From an uncultured Clostridia bacterium (GTDB taxonomy: Bacteria; Bacillota; Clostridia; Christensenellales; Borkfalkiaceae), in contig CANQET010000011.1 of NCBI GenBank assembly GCA_947595585.1, positions 1 through 63,088 on the forward strand: a stretch of DNA of 63,088 nt. Reading direction: 5' to 3'. The translations under genes and the position numbers were made by a program. How positions within the stretch are numbered: the first letter of the stretch is position 1; every line of letters begins with the position of its first letter. The notes under the pieces are model-generated. The model saw only the letters and a list, made by a program, of their open reading frames with translations. It had not been told where the DNA came from and did not search any database. Below, piece after piece: positions 40,985 through 49,082 of the stretch.

Positions 40985-41614
40985 TCAGAGACAGCGCATC
41001 GCCCAGAGATATTGTTTGAGGGCATGCCGCCGAATTTTCCAATCGGGCAGGATGCTTCCCACCTCATCCCAGAATGCGGCGCTGTGATCAAGATGGCGGG
41101 TGTGGCAGAGTTCGTGCACGGCAAGATAGCGGGCGAGCGCATCGGGAAGGAATGCCGTGCGGAAGGAAAAGGAGATCGTCCCCTTCGCACTGCAGGAGCC
41201 CCATCTTCCGCGTGCTGCCGTCACCCGCATCTTCTCATAGGAAAATCCATAGCTTCGGCAAAGTTCAAGAAGAAATTCTGCCATCCGCGCCCGTGTGATG
41301 CGCTTCAATAGCCCGATGAGCGCCTTACTCCGCCCCTCTTCGGGGAGAATGAGCAAGTTCTTCTCAACTTTTGCGCGCGTTCCGCTGCAGATCGTCAGCA
41401 TTTTTCCGCAGAGCTCGATCGTATCGCCGTCGCAAAACCGCGGAAGCGCGGCGTATTCCGCCTGTTTCTTTTGGATCCATGAAAGGTGCTCCGAAACGAA
41501 CTCCTCGATGCGCTTCGCGCTCACATTCAGGGGCGCGAGGACGACGGCGTTCCCCGCCTCATCGAGCTTGAGCGTAAGCATTTTCCGTTTTTTTCTGATC
41601 ACTGTGTAATTCAT
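40985..41614 (-). CDS. YgjP-like metallopeptidase
   Basis: A 209-residue protein of the YgjP/DUF45 group, related to SprT. The zinc motif is HELCH at residues 167-171 followed by LDHSAAFW. The usual RWGSCSAKGTISFSFR signature appears at residues 137-152. Start 41614 (MNYTVIRKKRKMLT) is supported by an AGGCGG stretch. Physiological role is not established. It is divergent from aroA; 60 bases separate the starts. Confidence 0.85.
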   Translation of the reverse strand: MNYTVIRKKRKMLTLKLDEAGNAVVLAPLNVSAKRIEEFVSEHLSWIQKKQAEYAALPRFCDGDTIELCGKMLTICSGTRAKVEKNLLILPEEGRSKALIGLLKRITRARMAEFLLELCRSYGFSYEKMRVTAARGRWGSCSAKGTISFSFRTAFLPDALARYLAVHELCHTRHLDHSAAFWDEVGSILPDWKIRRHALKQYLWAMRCL

Positions 41615-41639
41615 CGCCAAACCGCCTGCACGGATTTTC

Positions 41640-41668
41640 TTGACATCGCTCGGGAAATCAAGTATACT
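41640..41668 (+). promoter_or_regulatory. aroA promoter giving a leaderless message
   Basis: TTGACA (41640-41645), 17 bases, TATACT (41663-41668). The ATG at 41675 is seven bases after the -10, at the expected transcription start, and there is no ribosome site. Confidence 0.75.
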
Positions 41669-41674
41669 TTTTGT

Positions 41675-42919
41675 ATGGAACATTATCGTGTACGACCGCT
41701 CGCCTTGGAGACCATAGAGGTCTCGGTACCCGCTTCCAAGAGCATTTTGAACCGTGCGATCCTCCTTGCCGCCTTTTCCGCACAAGATGTGCACCTTCTC
41801 TGCGGCGACTATTCGGAGGACACGCGCGACCTTCTCCGCGCCCTCCGTTCGCTCGGCGTCTCGTATGAGGAAACCGACGGGCTGCGCATCCATGGGATCG
41901 CGGCCCCGCAGAATGCTCGGGTGAACGTCGGGAATGCGGGGACTGCGGCACGCTTCCTCACGGCCGTACTCGCCGCGTTCGGCGGGACTTTTTCCTTGGA
42001 CGCAGGCGCCCAGATGCGCAGGCGTCCGATGGAACTTTGCGCAGATCTCGCGCGTGCGGGCGTGACATTTCAATTTTTGGGAGAAGACCACTTCCCCTTC
42101 CTCATGACCTCGGAGGGGCTCCGCGGCACCATAGAAGTTTCCACCGATTCGAGCACGCAATACGCGAGCGGCATGCTGCTTGCGGCGGCGCTCCGCGGCG
42201 GCATGAAACTTCGTCTCACGGGCAGACGGACGCAGGGAAGCTATATTCAGACGACTTGCTCCGTCATCGAGGCCTTCGGCGGGAAGATCGAGCGCGTGGG
42301 CGATGAGATCGCCGTCTCCCCCATCCGTCCCCCGCAGGAGTACGCCGTACCCCCCGATGTTTCGGGCGCCTGTTATTTCTACGTGCTCTCCCTCTTCGGG
42401 CGGCGCGTCCGTGTGCGGGACGTCCGCTTTTCCGCACAGCAGGCCGATCTGAAGTTCTTGGACCTCTTGAAGGCTCGGGGCGTCGCTGTGGAAGATAGTA
42501 AAGAAGGCATCCTTGCAGACGGCAGAAACGTACACGGATTTGCGGGGTTCGAATGCGACCTTTCGGATTTCTCCGACCAAGCCCTCACGCTCGCCGCCCT
42601 TGCGCCGTTTGCCGCTTCCCCCACCCATCTTTGGGGCCTTGCCCACATCCGCGGGCAGGAATGCGACCGCCTCGAAGCCATGCGGCACAATCTCGAAGCG
42701 CTCGGCGTGCCCTGCAGATCGGGCAGGGATGAGATCTTCATCGAGCCCGCCCCCGTACATCCTGCGACCATCCGTACTTTCGGCGATCACCGCGTTGCGA
42801 TGGCATTTGCCCTCACGGGGCTGATGGCGGATGGGATCGTCATCGACGACCCTGCTTGCTGCCGTAAGACCTTCGACAATTATTTTACGCTCCTCGATAC
42901 GCTCACCCGTTCTTCTTAA
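41675..42919 (+). CDS. aroA: 3-phosphoshikimate 1-carboxyvinyltransferase (EPSP synthase)
   Basis: A 414-residue EPSP synthase. Signatures: VPASKSILNRAILLAAFS (residues about 19-36), VNVGNAGTAARFLTAVLA (the NAGTAxR substrate loop), RRRPMELCADL, and TFGDHRVAMAFAL near the C-terminus. It condenses PEP with shikimate-3-phosphate in aromatic amino acid synthesis. The ATG lies at the predicted transcription start with no ribosome site. Its 3' end overlaps the convergent GH127 gene by 17 bases. No other aro gene is nearby. Confidence 0.95.
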   Translation: MEHYRVRPLALETIEVSVPASKSILNRAILLAAFSAQDVHLLCGDYSEDTRDLLRALRSLGVSYEETDGLRIHGIAAPQNARVNVGNAGTAARFLTAVLAAFGGTFSLDAGAQMRRRPMELCADLARAGVTFQFLGEDHFPFLMTSEGLRGTIEVSTDSSTQYASGMLLAAALRGGMKLRLTGRRTQGSYIQTTCSVIEAFGGKIERVGDEIAVSPIRPPQEYAVPPDVSGACYFYVLSLFGRRVRVRDVRFSAQQADLKFLDLLKARGVAVEDSKEGILADGRNVHGFAGFECDLSDFSDQALTLAALAPFAASPTHLWGLAHIRGQECDRLEAMRHNLEALGVPCRSGRDEIFIEPAPVHPATIRTFGDHRVAMAFALTGLMADGIVIDDPACCRKTFDNYFTLLDTLTRSS

Positions 42920-44744
42920 TGCGCAAATAGATCGCGTATCGCCCGCGGTAGCACCGCGCATACGGCAGAAAGATGAGCGGCCTTTCACCCTTCAGGCGGA
43001 ACCCTTCCCCCTCTCGCGCAAGATAGCGTTCGGGATGTGCGCGTACGTCTTCGGGATCGGGAAATTCCACTTCCTCCGAGCCGATCTTCTCCTTGGGGAT
43101 GCGCACGCCCACGCCCGTCGTCGTCTCCTCGAGCGCGCCCGCTCCGAGGTCTGCGGCGAGCAGCGTGCCTCCGTATTTGAATGCGACAACATCGGCGCCG
43201 TCGGGAAGTCCTTCCGCGGTTATTTTTATGGGAAACCGCATCACAAGGCGGCTGTCCCGCATATGTACCTCATAGAAATCGCCCTCTGCGGCGATTTTTT
43301 TGCCATCAAAGGTCATTTCGGGCGGAAAAGTACACCAATCGGGGATCCGAAGCAGCAGCGTAAGCTCGCCGCGGACTTCAACGCTTACCTCGGGATCGAA
43401 GGGCAGTGCGCAGGCGATATGAACGGTAGCGCCGTGAAAGTTCAGCATGCAGGCCGTCCACCGTGCGACAACAAGGCGGGTTCCGTCGGTATAAAAAATG
43501 CCTTGGGCGAGCTTCGAAAAGTTCTCCATGCCGCTGCCCGTACAGCACCAAAAGTTGTCGTACGGATGCGAGAAGACTTTGAAATAGCCGCTTGCCATGG
43601 GCTGAAAGTAGGTCGTCATGCCCGTTTCGGGGTTTTGGGAGGCCAAAATTGCATTCGTGAACGCATTCTCATCGTAATCGAGATACATGCGCCTGCCCGT
43701 CGCACAGAAGAGTCCGCAGGCGAGTTTGCGCATGTTGTAGACGTTGCAGGTCTCCGCGTTGCATGCGGTGCGCTCCGAATCGAGGATGCCGTCCCGCCCG
43801 AAGTGCTCCCATTCGGAGTTGGCGCCCGTCGCATAGGTGTGATATTTGGTGACGGTCTCGAAAAACGCCTCTGCCGCATGGAGATAGCGCGTGGCGTCGA
43901 CGATCTTACCGCCGATCTGCTTCCCGTTGAGCACGAGATAGCGGCGAAGGGCGCCGAGGAACTTCGGGATCGTGGTATTGGCATGTTTTCCGTCGAGAAA
44001 ATCTTTCCGATGTTCGAGGATGCCTTCAAAGAGCGCTTCCTCATCGAAGACATGCGCGGCGGCCGCATAGCGCTCCTCCCCCGTGAGATCGAAGAGCAAG
44101 TAGAGCGCATCGTTCATCCCGCCGTATTCGACGGATAGGACGCGCTCCCGGGTATCTTCGTCCCATGGGAGGACGCGCGCCGCGATCCAATCTCCAAGCC
44201 GCGTTGCAAGATGTAAGGCAAGCGGACGAAGTTCTTCCGCCGCAGTGCATGCCGCACAATCGATTAGGCCGGAGAGCAGTTTATGCAGGGTGTACCACGG
44301 GACCCACGCCTCGCAGGTGAGATCCGTCTTGCCCTGTTCCACGTTGTCGAACTGGGCTTCGATTCCGCCCGCAAGAGGCATTGCGCCCCAAATAAGGCCG
44401 GTACCTATGGCGTTTTGCGCGGCCTCAAGGCCCAAAAGGATAAAGCGCATGCGGCCGAGAAGCGCCGCCTGCACCTCGCCTTCCGCTGAGAGCACGGCAT
44501 ATGATAGCGCGGAGAGATAGTGCCCGAGCGTGTGTCCGCCGATGAGCGTACTCTCCCAGCCGCCGTAGCGGGAAAACGGCATAGGGATCCCCGCATTTTG
44601 ATAAAATCCCGCAAGAAGCCGCTCCGCCTCAAGGGAAAGCAGGAAAGTTACCTCCTTTTCGAAGGCATTTTGCAGCGTCTTATCTTCGATACGGATCCTG
44701 CCGAGCGGCAGGGGTGAAAAACGTAGATTCTCCATAAGTTTCAT
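42903..44744 (-). CDS. GH127 beta-L-arabinofuranosidase-like glycoside hydrolase
   Basis: A 613-residue protein of the GH127/DUF1680 family. The catalytic set of HypBA1 is recognisable: ACNAETCN (residues 327-334, with the Glu and Cys ligands) and FWCCTGSGMENF (400-401 Cys pair). GGMND lies near 208-212 and FSRYGGWESTLIGGHTLGHYLSALS near the N-terminus. These Cys coordinate zinc, and one acts as nucleophile. No signal peptide, so it acts in the cytosol on imported plant arabinose oligosaccharides. It overlaps the phosphatase gene by four bases (ATGA-like), so the two are co-translated. Confidence 0.9.
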   Translation of the reverse strand: MKLMENLRFSPLPLGRIRIEDKTLQNAFEKEVTFLLSLEAERLLAGFYQNAGIPMPFSRYGGWESTLIGGHTLGHYLSALSYAVLSAEGEVQAALLGRMRFILLGLEAAQNAIGTGLIWGAMPLAGGIEAQFDNVEQGKTDLTCEAWVPWYTLHKLLSGLIDCAACTAAEELRPLALHLATRLGDWIAARVLPWDEDTRERVLSVEYGGMNDALYLLFDLTGEERYAAAAHVFDEEALFEGILEHRKDFLDGKHANTTIPKFLGALRRYLVLNGKQIGGKIVDATRYLHAAEAFFETVTKYHTYATGANSEWEHFGRDGILDSERTACNAETCNVYNMRKLACGLFCATGRRMYLDYDENAFTNAILASQNPETGMTTYFQPMASGYFKVFSHPYDNFWCCTGSGMENFSKLAQGIFYTDGTRLVVARWTACMLNFHGATVHIACALPFDPEVSVEVRGELTLLLRIPDWCTFPPEMTFDGKKIAAEGDFYEVHMRDSRLVMRFPIKITAEGLPDGADVVAFKYGGTLLAADLGAGALEETTTGVGVRIPKEKIGSEEVEFPDPEDVRAHPERYLAREGEGFRLKGERPLIFLPYARCYRGRYAIYLRIKKNG

Positions 44745-45217
44745 ATAGGGTTCCTTAAAACTTTTCGGCGAACGAGCTCTGCGATCAGGGCGTCGAGCCC
44801 CATTGCAAGGTCGCAAAACGTCGCATCGAAGTTGCCCGTATACCAAGGATCGGCGATGGCCCGCGGATACGGCGTAAAATCCAACAAAAGTGCGATCTTA
44901 TTTTCGTATGCTTTTCCGAGGATCCTACGCATAAATGTGCGGTTCTCCTCGTCCATCCCGAGGATCAGATCGTATTTTTCGCCGTCTTCTTTCGTCAAAA
45001 GCCGTGCGCTATGCGCTTTTAGCGGAATGCCCATCTGCCGCAGTTTTTCCCGCGTTCCATGATGGGGCGGACAGCCGATCGCATCCGAATGGGTGGCCGC
45101 CGAGGAAACGAAAAGCTCATCTTCCGCCCCGCCCCGCACGATCCTGTCTTCGAGCATGCTCTCCGCCATCGTCGACCTGCAGATATTCCCATGACAGACA
45201 AATAAGATCCCGAACAT
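44741..45217 (-). CDS. Low-molecular-weight protein-tyrosine phosphatase
   Basis: A 158-residue enzyme with the P-loop CHGNICRS near residues 8-15 (start MFGILFVCHGNICRSTMAES) and the general-acid loop DPWYTGNFD. It dephosphorylates phosphotyrosine or, in some relatives, phosphoarginine. ATG 45217 is chosen with GGGGGA about seven bases upstream. It precedes the GH127 gene with four-base overlap; a functional link is not obvious. Confidence 0.9.
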   Translation of the reverse strand: MFGILFVCHGNICRSTMAESMLEDRIVRGGAEDELFVSSAATHSDAIGCPPHHGTREKLRQMGIPLKAHSARLLTKEDGEKYDLILGMDEENRTFMRRILGKAYENKIALLLDFTPYPRAIADPWYTGNFDATFCDLAMGLDALIAELVRRKVLRNPI

Positions 45218-45263
45218 CGCAAATTCCCCCAAATTCCCTAAAATACGATACATAAACCCGAAT

Positions 45264-45283
45264 GTGTAAAAAAAAATTTACAC
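45264..45283. promoter_or_regulatory. Inverted repeat between phosphatase and XRE genes
   Basis: GTGTAAA, six A's, TTTACAC: a perfect seven-base inverted repeat in the divergent intergenic region, a candidate operator for the XRE regulator. Confidence 0.45.
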
Positions 45284-45321
45284 TTTTTATCGGTAAAATG
45301 CGAAATGTACACGAAAAACCC

Positions 45322-45350
45322 TTGCATTTTTTGCTTGCATATACTATAAT
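45322..45350 (+). promoter_or_regulatory. XRE gene promoter giving a leaderless message
   Basis: TTGCAT (45322-45327), 17 bases, TATAAT (45345-45350). The ATG at 45357 is seven bases after the -10, with no ribosome site. Confidence 0.7.
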
Positions 45351-45356
45351 GATGCT

Positions 45357-45560
45357 ATGAAAGTTTTTGCAGAACGGCTCATGGAGCTGAGAAAGGAAAG
45401 AGGTCTGTCGCAGGCAACCGTAGCGAGAGATTTGAGCGTAAGTTTGGGCATCGTGTGCTACTGGGAAAACAATAAGAGTGATCCCACCGCCTCTAACATT
45501 GCAAAAATCGCACGTTATTTCAACGTTACCTCGGACTACCTGCTCGGCCTTTCCGACTGA
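45357..45560 (+). CDS. XRE-family helix-turn-helix regulator, 67 aa
   Basis: A 67-residue single-domain regulator: ERLMELRKERGLSQATVARDLSVSLGIVCYWENNKSDPTASNIAKIARYFNVTSDYLLGLSD is one HTH_3 domain ending in the common SDYLLGLSD. Lack of any other domain suggests it acts as a dimer on a local operator such as the repeat at 45264-45283. It is divergent from the phosphatase-GH127 pair and appears to be translated from a leaderless message. Confidence 0.9.
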   Translation: MKVFAERLMELRKERGLSQATVARDLSVSLGIVCYWENNKSDPTASNIAKIARYFNVTSDYLLGLSD

Positions 45561-45657
45561 CGTTTTTTACAACTGCATACTCTTACGGCTTACCGCCTGA
45601 TAAATCGATTTGTCCACCGCAACGCGGGGATCTTATTGCGATCTCAAAAGAGAGTTT

Positions 45658-46602
45658 TCATTCTGTTGCGCCCGCAGCAGAAAATTTTTTACGTTGCGCT
45701 TCCACAAGCTCCTTTTCGAGGCGGTCGATGCCGTAGAACCCACTCCTCTCTGCGCTGAATCCACCGCAGAAATATTTTTGATACCTTACCGCCGTCTCTT
45801 TGATCTCGGGCGCCGTATCTTCGGAAGATACAAGGCGCGATAAGATCTCTTCGGCGGTCCCCTCTTCTTTTGCCGCAAGGAAGTATTGTGCCTGCAGAAG
45901 CTTCAAAGCGCCGCCTGCGGGAAGATCTTCCCGAACGACGGGAGCCCCGAAAAGGAGCTCTTTTTTTAATTCCGAAAAAGTCCCGAGATAAAGCATGCCC
46001 TGTGCCGCGATCACGCGCAGCAGCGTCTCTTCTTCGGGGCGTTTTTTCATAAGTCCCAAAAAGACGGCGCCGTCCGTCTTCCCCGCGGGAAGATCGCAGG
46101 GCATAAGCGCCGAGATCCCTTCATAGAGGAGGAAAGGTGCGAGAAGTCCCGCAAAGAAGCATGCGGGGTGATAGGGAAGCGCGAGGCAGAGTGCAAGGAG
46201 CGCCCCGCCCAAAAGCAGATTGAGAAGGCTTCCGCCGAGGGTAAACATGAGCAGTTTTCCGCGTACGTGCCGCGGCTTGCGCGGGAAGGCCGTAATGGCG
46301 CCTGCGTGGTCGTTTCCCGCAATATGTACGCCGTCTGCGCTGAAATTGAGGTAGCAGAGCGTCACGGAAGTGCACTTCATCCCGCAAAGCAGCCCAAGGA
46401 GAAGGTGCCCGATCTCGTGGATCGCGGCGGGGATACGCAACGCGATGCAGACCAAAAAGACGGCTTCCACGAGCCACTCCCGCCAAGTATAGCCCCCCGC
46501 CGGCACATAAAAGACGGCAAGCAAGATGACGCCCGCGAGCGCCGCGGCGCCGAAGAGCAGCGAGAAGGCGTAGTAGAGATTTTGCTTTGTGTGACCGCTC
46601 AT
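45658..46602 (-). CDS. M50-like membrane metalloprotease
   Basis: A 314-residue protein with several membrane segments. The zinc motif HEIGH is at residues 62-66 within a hydrophobic helix. A GGSLLNLLLGG segment and a later LPAGKTDGAVFLGL (with the third-ligand Asp) fit the M50 site-2 protease plan, but the usual NPxxPLDG is altered. The C-terminal third is soluble. In spore formers a related protease (SpoIVFB) activates sigma-K; this one's place at the end of a yabPQ-divIC operon hints at a sporulation or division role, not proven. It overlaps ppx by four bases. Confidence 0.72.
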   Translation of the reverse strand: MSGHTKQNLYYAFSLLFGAAALAGVILLAVFYVPAGGYTWREWLVEAVFLVCIALRIPAAIHEIGHLLLGLLCGMKCTSVTLCYLNFSADGVHIAGNDHAGAITAFPRKPRHVRGKLLMFTLGGSLLNLLLGGALLALCLALPYHPACFFAGLLAPFLLYEGISALMPCDLPAGKTDGAVFLGLMKKRPEEETLLRVIAAQGMLYLGTFSELKKELLFGAPVVREDLPAGGALKLLQAQYFLAAKEEGTAEEILSRLVSSEDTAPEIKETAVRYQKYFCGGFSAERSGFYGIDRLEKELVEAQRKKFSAAGATE

Positions 46603-47450
46603 ATTTGCCCCCGCAAAAAGAGATAGCCTTCGAGGTTGTCCCGATCGGAAAACATGATCTCGGGAAGGGAAAGTTTTTCCATGATCTTCGCGAGGAAGTA
46701 CGCCCCGCCCGCGATGACGTCTGCGCGGCGCGGATCCATGCCCGCAACTTGCTTCCTCGCTTCCACCGTCATGGAAAATAGTCGTGTTGCGATCTTCCGG
46801 ACCCACGTTTGCGGCAATACAAGCCCGTTCAGCCGCTCCGCATCGTATTCCGTAAGCCCGAGCTTGATCGAGGCAAGCGTCGAAGCCGTGCCTCCGATCG
46901 CATACATCGGCTGTGTGCAGACCGCACTTTCCAGGGAAGAGAGCAGCGGATCCAAGGTGCGATCGAGCAAAGCGGCCTCCTCCCCGCACGCCTCGAAGAG
47001 CTTCACACAGCCCATGGGAAGGCTCATGGAAGTTACGATCTCTCCTCCTTGGCAGGTACAGATCTCCGTGCTTGCCCCGCCGAGGTCGATGATCCCCCCG
47101 TCGCCGCCCTGCGTCGCACCGAAGAGGCCGATGCGCGCCTCGTCTTCCCCCGAGAGAACTTCGACATCTACGCCGCAAGCCGCACGGACACGCGCACAAA
47201 ACTCATTGCCGTTGGTGCTGCTGCGGACGGCCGCCGTCGCAAAGGCGGAAAGCCGTGCCCCCTCGGCCGCGGCAAGAAGGGCAAGCGAAGAGACGGCTTC
47301 GAGCGTCCGCTGCATCGCATCTTCCCGCAAAGTCCCCTCTGCTCCCGCCGCAAGGCGGGTCGTGAGGACCTTTTTATATAAAGTTTTTCCGTCCGCCCAA
47401 AGCATCAGGCGAACGGAATTCGAACCGATATCAAGAACCGCTTGTTTCAT
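46599..47450 (-). CDS. Ppx/GppA-family phosphatase
   Basis: A 283-residue Ppx/GppA-fold enzyme: QAVLDIGSNSVRLMLW at the start, ATAAVRSSTNGNEF, EVLSGEDEARIGLFGA, GGIIDLGGASTEI and AIGGTASTLASI are the phosphate-binding and catalytic motifs. It lacks the C-terminal HD domain of full-length PPX. It hydrolyses polyphosphate or guanosine pentaphosphate; which one is unknown. ATG 47450 overlaps the divIC stop by four bases, so translation is coupled. Confidence 0.88.
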   Translation of the reverse strand: MKQAVLDIGSNSVRLMLWADGKTLYKKVLTTRLAAGAEGTLREDAMQRTLEAVSSLALLAAAEGARLSAFATAAVRSSTNGNEFCARVRAACGVDVEVLSGEDEARIGLFGATQGGDGGIIDLGGASTEICTCQGGEIVTSMSLPMGCVKLFEACGEEAALLDRTLDPLLSSLESAVCTQPMYAIGGTASTLASIKLGLTEYDAERLNGLVLPQTWVRKIATRLFSMTVEARKQVAGMDPRRADVIAGGAYFLAKIMEKLSLPEIMFSDRDNLEGYLFLRGQI

Positions 47451-47722
47451 TTTCTGGGCGTACCCCAACCTTGTTCAAGTGCCAAGTGATACATCCCGAC
47501 CTCCGTCTCATAGAAGTCGAGCTCGCTCGTCCTGTTATCGAGGAGCGCCTGGTACGATTCGATCTCCTGCTGCAGGCGGTCTCTCTCCCGCTGTGCAACG
47601 CCGATCTGAACAAATTGGATGACGAGGATCACAACAAGGAACAATAAGACGAGCACGCCGGCTACGGTTGCGCCGACGGCAATGCGCCTTGCCTTCTCCT
47701 CCGACATCTTCGTTTTCGCCAT
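47447..47722 (-). CDS. Septum formation protein DivIC/FtsB family
   Basis: A 91-residue bitopic protein: a short basic cytosolic stretch (EEKARR), one membrane helix (about residues 17-40) and an extracytosolic coiled coil (VAQRERDRLQQEIESYQALLDN) followed by ETEVGMYHLALEQGWGTP, which fits DivIC/FtsB. It should form the divisome sub-complex with FtsL and DivIB. It lies between yabQ and ppx and overlaps both. Confidence 0.82.
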   Translation of the reverse strand: MAKTKMSEEKARRIAVGATVAGVLVLLFLVVILVIQFVQIGVAQRERDRLQQEIESYQALLDNRTSELDFYETEVGMYHLALEQGWGTPRK

Positions 47723-48045
47723 GACCGTTTTTCCCCACTGTTTCGTTGTATCTTATTATACACCATTCTCATAGGAAATGCAACTATTTTGTGGAAACTT
47801 TTTTCGTAGACCACAAAACCTGCCAAAATTCCCAAGAACATATACACACGGAGGGCGGGAAATCCCACTTCTATGGAGACAAAAAGGAAGAGCGCGGAGA
47901 GCGTAAGGCAAAAGAGCAGATCGAGCACGATGCGGAGCGCCCGCTTTCGAAAGAGCACGCGGGGAACACGGAAAAGCTCATATATTGCGCCGCCGACAAA
48001 GCCGAAAAGCCCGCATCGACAGAAGAGAACAAGCTGGTAGATCAC
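47662..48045 (-). CDS. Spore cortex protein YabQ-like
   Basis: A 127-residue membrane protein with about three helices and the YabQ-like N-terminus CGLFGFVGGAIYELFRVPRVLFRKR, then VSIEVGFPALRVYMFLGILAGFVVYEKS. YabQ is needed for spore cortex assembly in Bacillus. Its last 20 codons overlap divIC by 61 bases, which gives an arginine-rich tail (SWRKRRCRRRRQ). It is preceded by yabP with a four-base overlap. Confidence 0.78.
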   Translation of the reverse strand: MIYQLVLFCRCGLFGFVGGAIYELFRVPRVLFRKRALRIVLDLLFCLTLSALFLFVSIEVGFPALRVYMFLGILAGFVVYEKSFHKIVAFPMRMVYNKIQRNSGEKRSWRKRRCRRRRQGALPSAQP

Positions 48046-48296
48046 GCGCGGAAGAGCTTCCCGAGGGCGTTTTTTGCCCCATAGCGCACGCTGCGGACTT
48101 CACCGCTCGCGGAGAAATTTCCGCTTCCCTCCGAAAAGGAGAGCACTTTGAGCCCTGCTCCCGCGATCGTCACCCGCTTGCCTTGCACGGTGAGTACGAT
48201 GGAAGTCGGGCCGAAGTTATCCACAGAAGTCACGCCGCTCATCGTAAGTTTCCCCGGCTGCTCGATGGTAAGAACGCTCTGCTTGATTTCCTGCAT
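48042..48296 (-). CDS. Sporulation protein YabP
   Basis: An 84-residue YabP/YqfC-family protein: LTIEQPGKLTMSGVTSVDNFGPTSIVLTVQGKRVTIAGAGLKVLSFSEGSGNFSASGEVRSVRYG. In Bacillus it is made in the mother cell under sigma-E and localises to the forespore. ATG 48296 has no ribosome site; a sigma-E-like pair (GCATACAT, 13 bases, CATATCCT at 48329-48302) would start transcription at the ATG. It heads the yabP-yabQ-divIC-ppx-M50 run and is 35 bases from marR. Confidence 0.88.
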   Translation of the reverse strand: MQEIKQSVLTIEQPGKLTMSGVTSVDNFGPTSIVLTVQGKRVTIAGAGLKVLSFSEGSGNFSASGEVRSVRYGAKNALGKLFRA

Positions 48297-48331
48297 GCTA
48301 CAGGATATGCAAGCGGCTTGCGATGTATGCG

Positions 48332-48763
48332 TTATCGCGCCGTGCCGATGCCCTGCATTTTTTCGGCGAGAACGCGCAGCGCGGTAATGAGGCCTTCGGG
48401 ATCCTCGAGTTCCGAGAAGACCTCCCCCTCCCGCGCGAAGAGATCGGATAGGATGCGGCCTGCATACTCCTTCCCGCTTGGCGTGAGCGAGATAAGCAGC
48501 TCGCGACGGGTCCCCTTGATCTGGGAGAGCAGGATGTGCCCCTCGGATTCCAACTCCTTCACGATCGTATTCGCCGTGCTGCGCGGGATCGCCCAATCCT
48601 CGGAGATCTGCTTTTGGCTATGCCCCTTTCCGTCGCTTAAGGCATAGAGGATCCAAAAGAGATTGCGCGAACGGACCCCTGCGGCTCTCGCGTATGCATC
48701 ATACGCCCCATCGATGCGATCGACGAGTTTCCCGAGCGTATAAAAGAAATTTCGTTCTTCCAT
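48332..48763 (-). CDS. MarR-family regulator
   Basis: A 143-residue winged-helix regulator. The DNA-binding part is SQKQISEDWAIPRSTANTIVKELESEGHILLSQIKGTRRELLISLTPSGKEYAGRIL, typical of MarR with a wing of basic residues. ATG 48763 follows GAGGTGG closely. Its promoter has -10 and spacer embedded in a TACGAAAT-type repeat that recurs upstream, which suggests autorepression. Confidence 0.9.
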   Translation of the reverse strand: MEERNFFYTLGKLVDRIDGAYDAYARAAGVRSRNLFWILYALSDGKGHSQKQISEDWAIPRSTANTIVKELESEGHILLSQIKGTRRELLISLTPSGKEYAGRILSDLFAREGEVFSELEDPEGLITALRVLAEKMQGIGTAR

Positions 48764-48779
48764 GGTCCACCTCAAAGTT

Positions 48780-48818
48780 CGATTTCGTATTTTTATTATA
48801 ATCCCATTTCGTACTTTT
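48780..48818. promoter_or_regulatory. Operator-like repeat A over the marR promoter
   Basis: About 39 bases (CGATTTCGTA... CATTTCGTACTTTT) shared with 48902-48940 at roughly 33 of 39 positions. Each contains two ATTTCGTA motifs around an ATTATAATCC core. Confidence 0.6.
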
Positions 48819-48823
48819 GTCAA
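48795..48823 (-). promoter_or_regulatory. marR promoter
   Basis: Minus strand TTGACA (48823-48818), 17 bases, TATAAT (48800-48795). Confidence 0.8.
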
Positions 48824-48901
48824 TATCTTTCGCGGAAATATTTTTGAAAATAATTTTCGCAAATTGAGCTGCTCCCCACTTGATGCAATAAAATTGAAAT
48901 C

Positions 48902-48940
48902 CGAATTTGTATTTTAATTATAATCCTATTTCGTATTTAT
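48902..48940. promoter_or_regulatory. Operator-like repeat B
   Basis: Second copy of the ATTTCGTA/ATTATAATCC element, about 120 bases upstream. It lacks a good -35 in this copy, so it may be an auxiliary operator. Confidence 0.5.
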
Positions 48941-49049
48941 AATGTTTACATCACACATTTTACGCATAAATATGTTTGTTGTCTACAATTTTAATCGCTT
49001 TTTATGCAATTTACGCCGAGATCCGAAGCCGTATTCTCGTAAAAATCTC

Positions 49050-49082
49050 ATTTCGGATTATTACAATAATCCAATTTCGTAT
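49050..49082. promoter_or_regulatory. Operator-like repeat C
   Basis: ATTTCGGATTATT, AC, AATAATCCAATTTCGTAT: a perfect GGATTATT/AATAATCC inverted repeat flanked by the same ATTTCGTA motif. The 388-base gap 48764-49151 holds only these elements and the typA terminator. Confidence 0.5.

Noticed and set aside
47410..47440. tRNA-like TTCGAA sequence
   Set aside because: It lies within the ppx coding region, and no cloverleaf can be formed around it.
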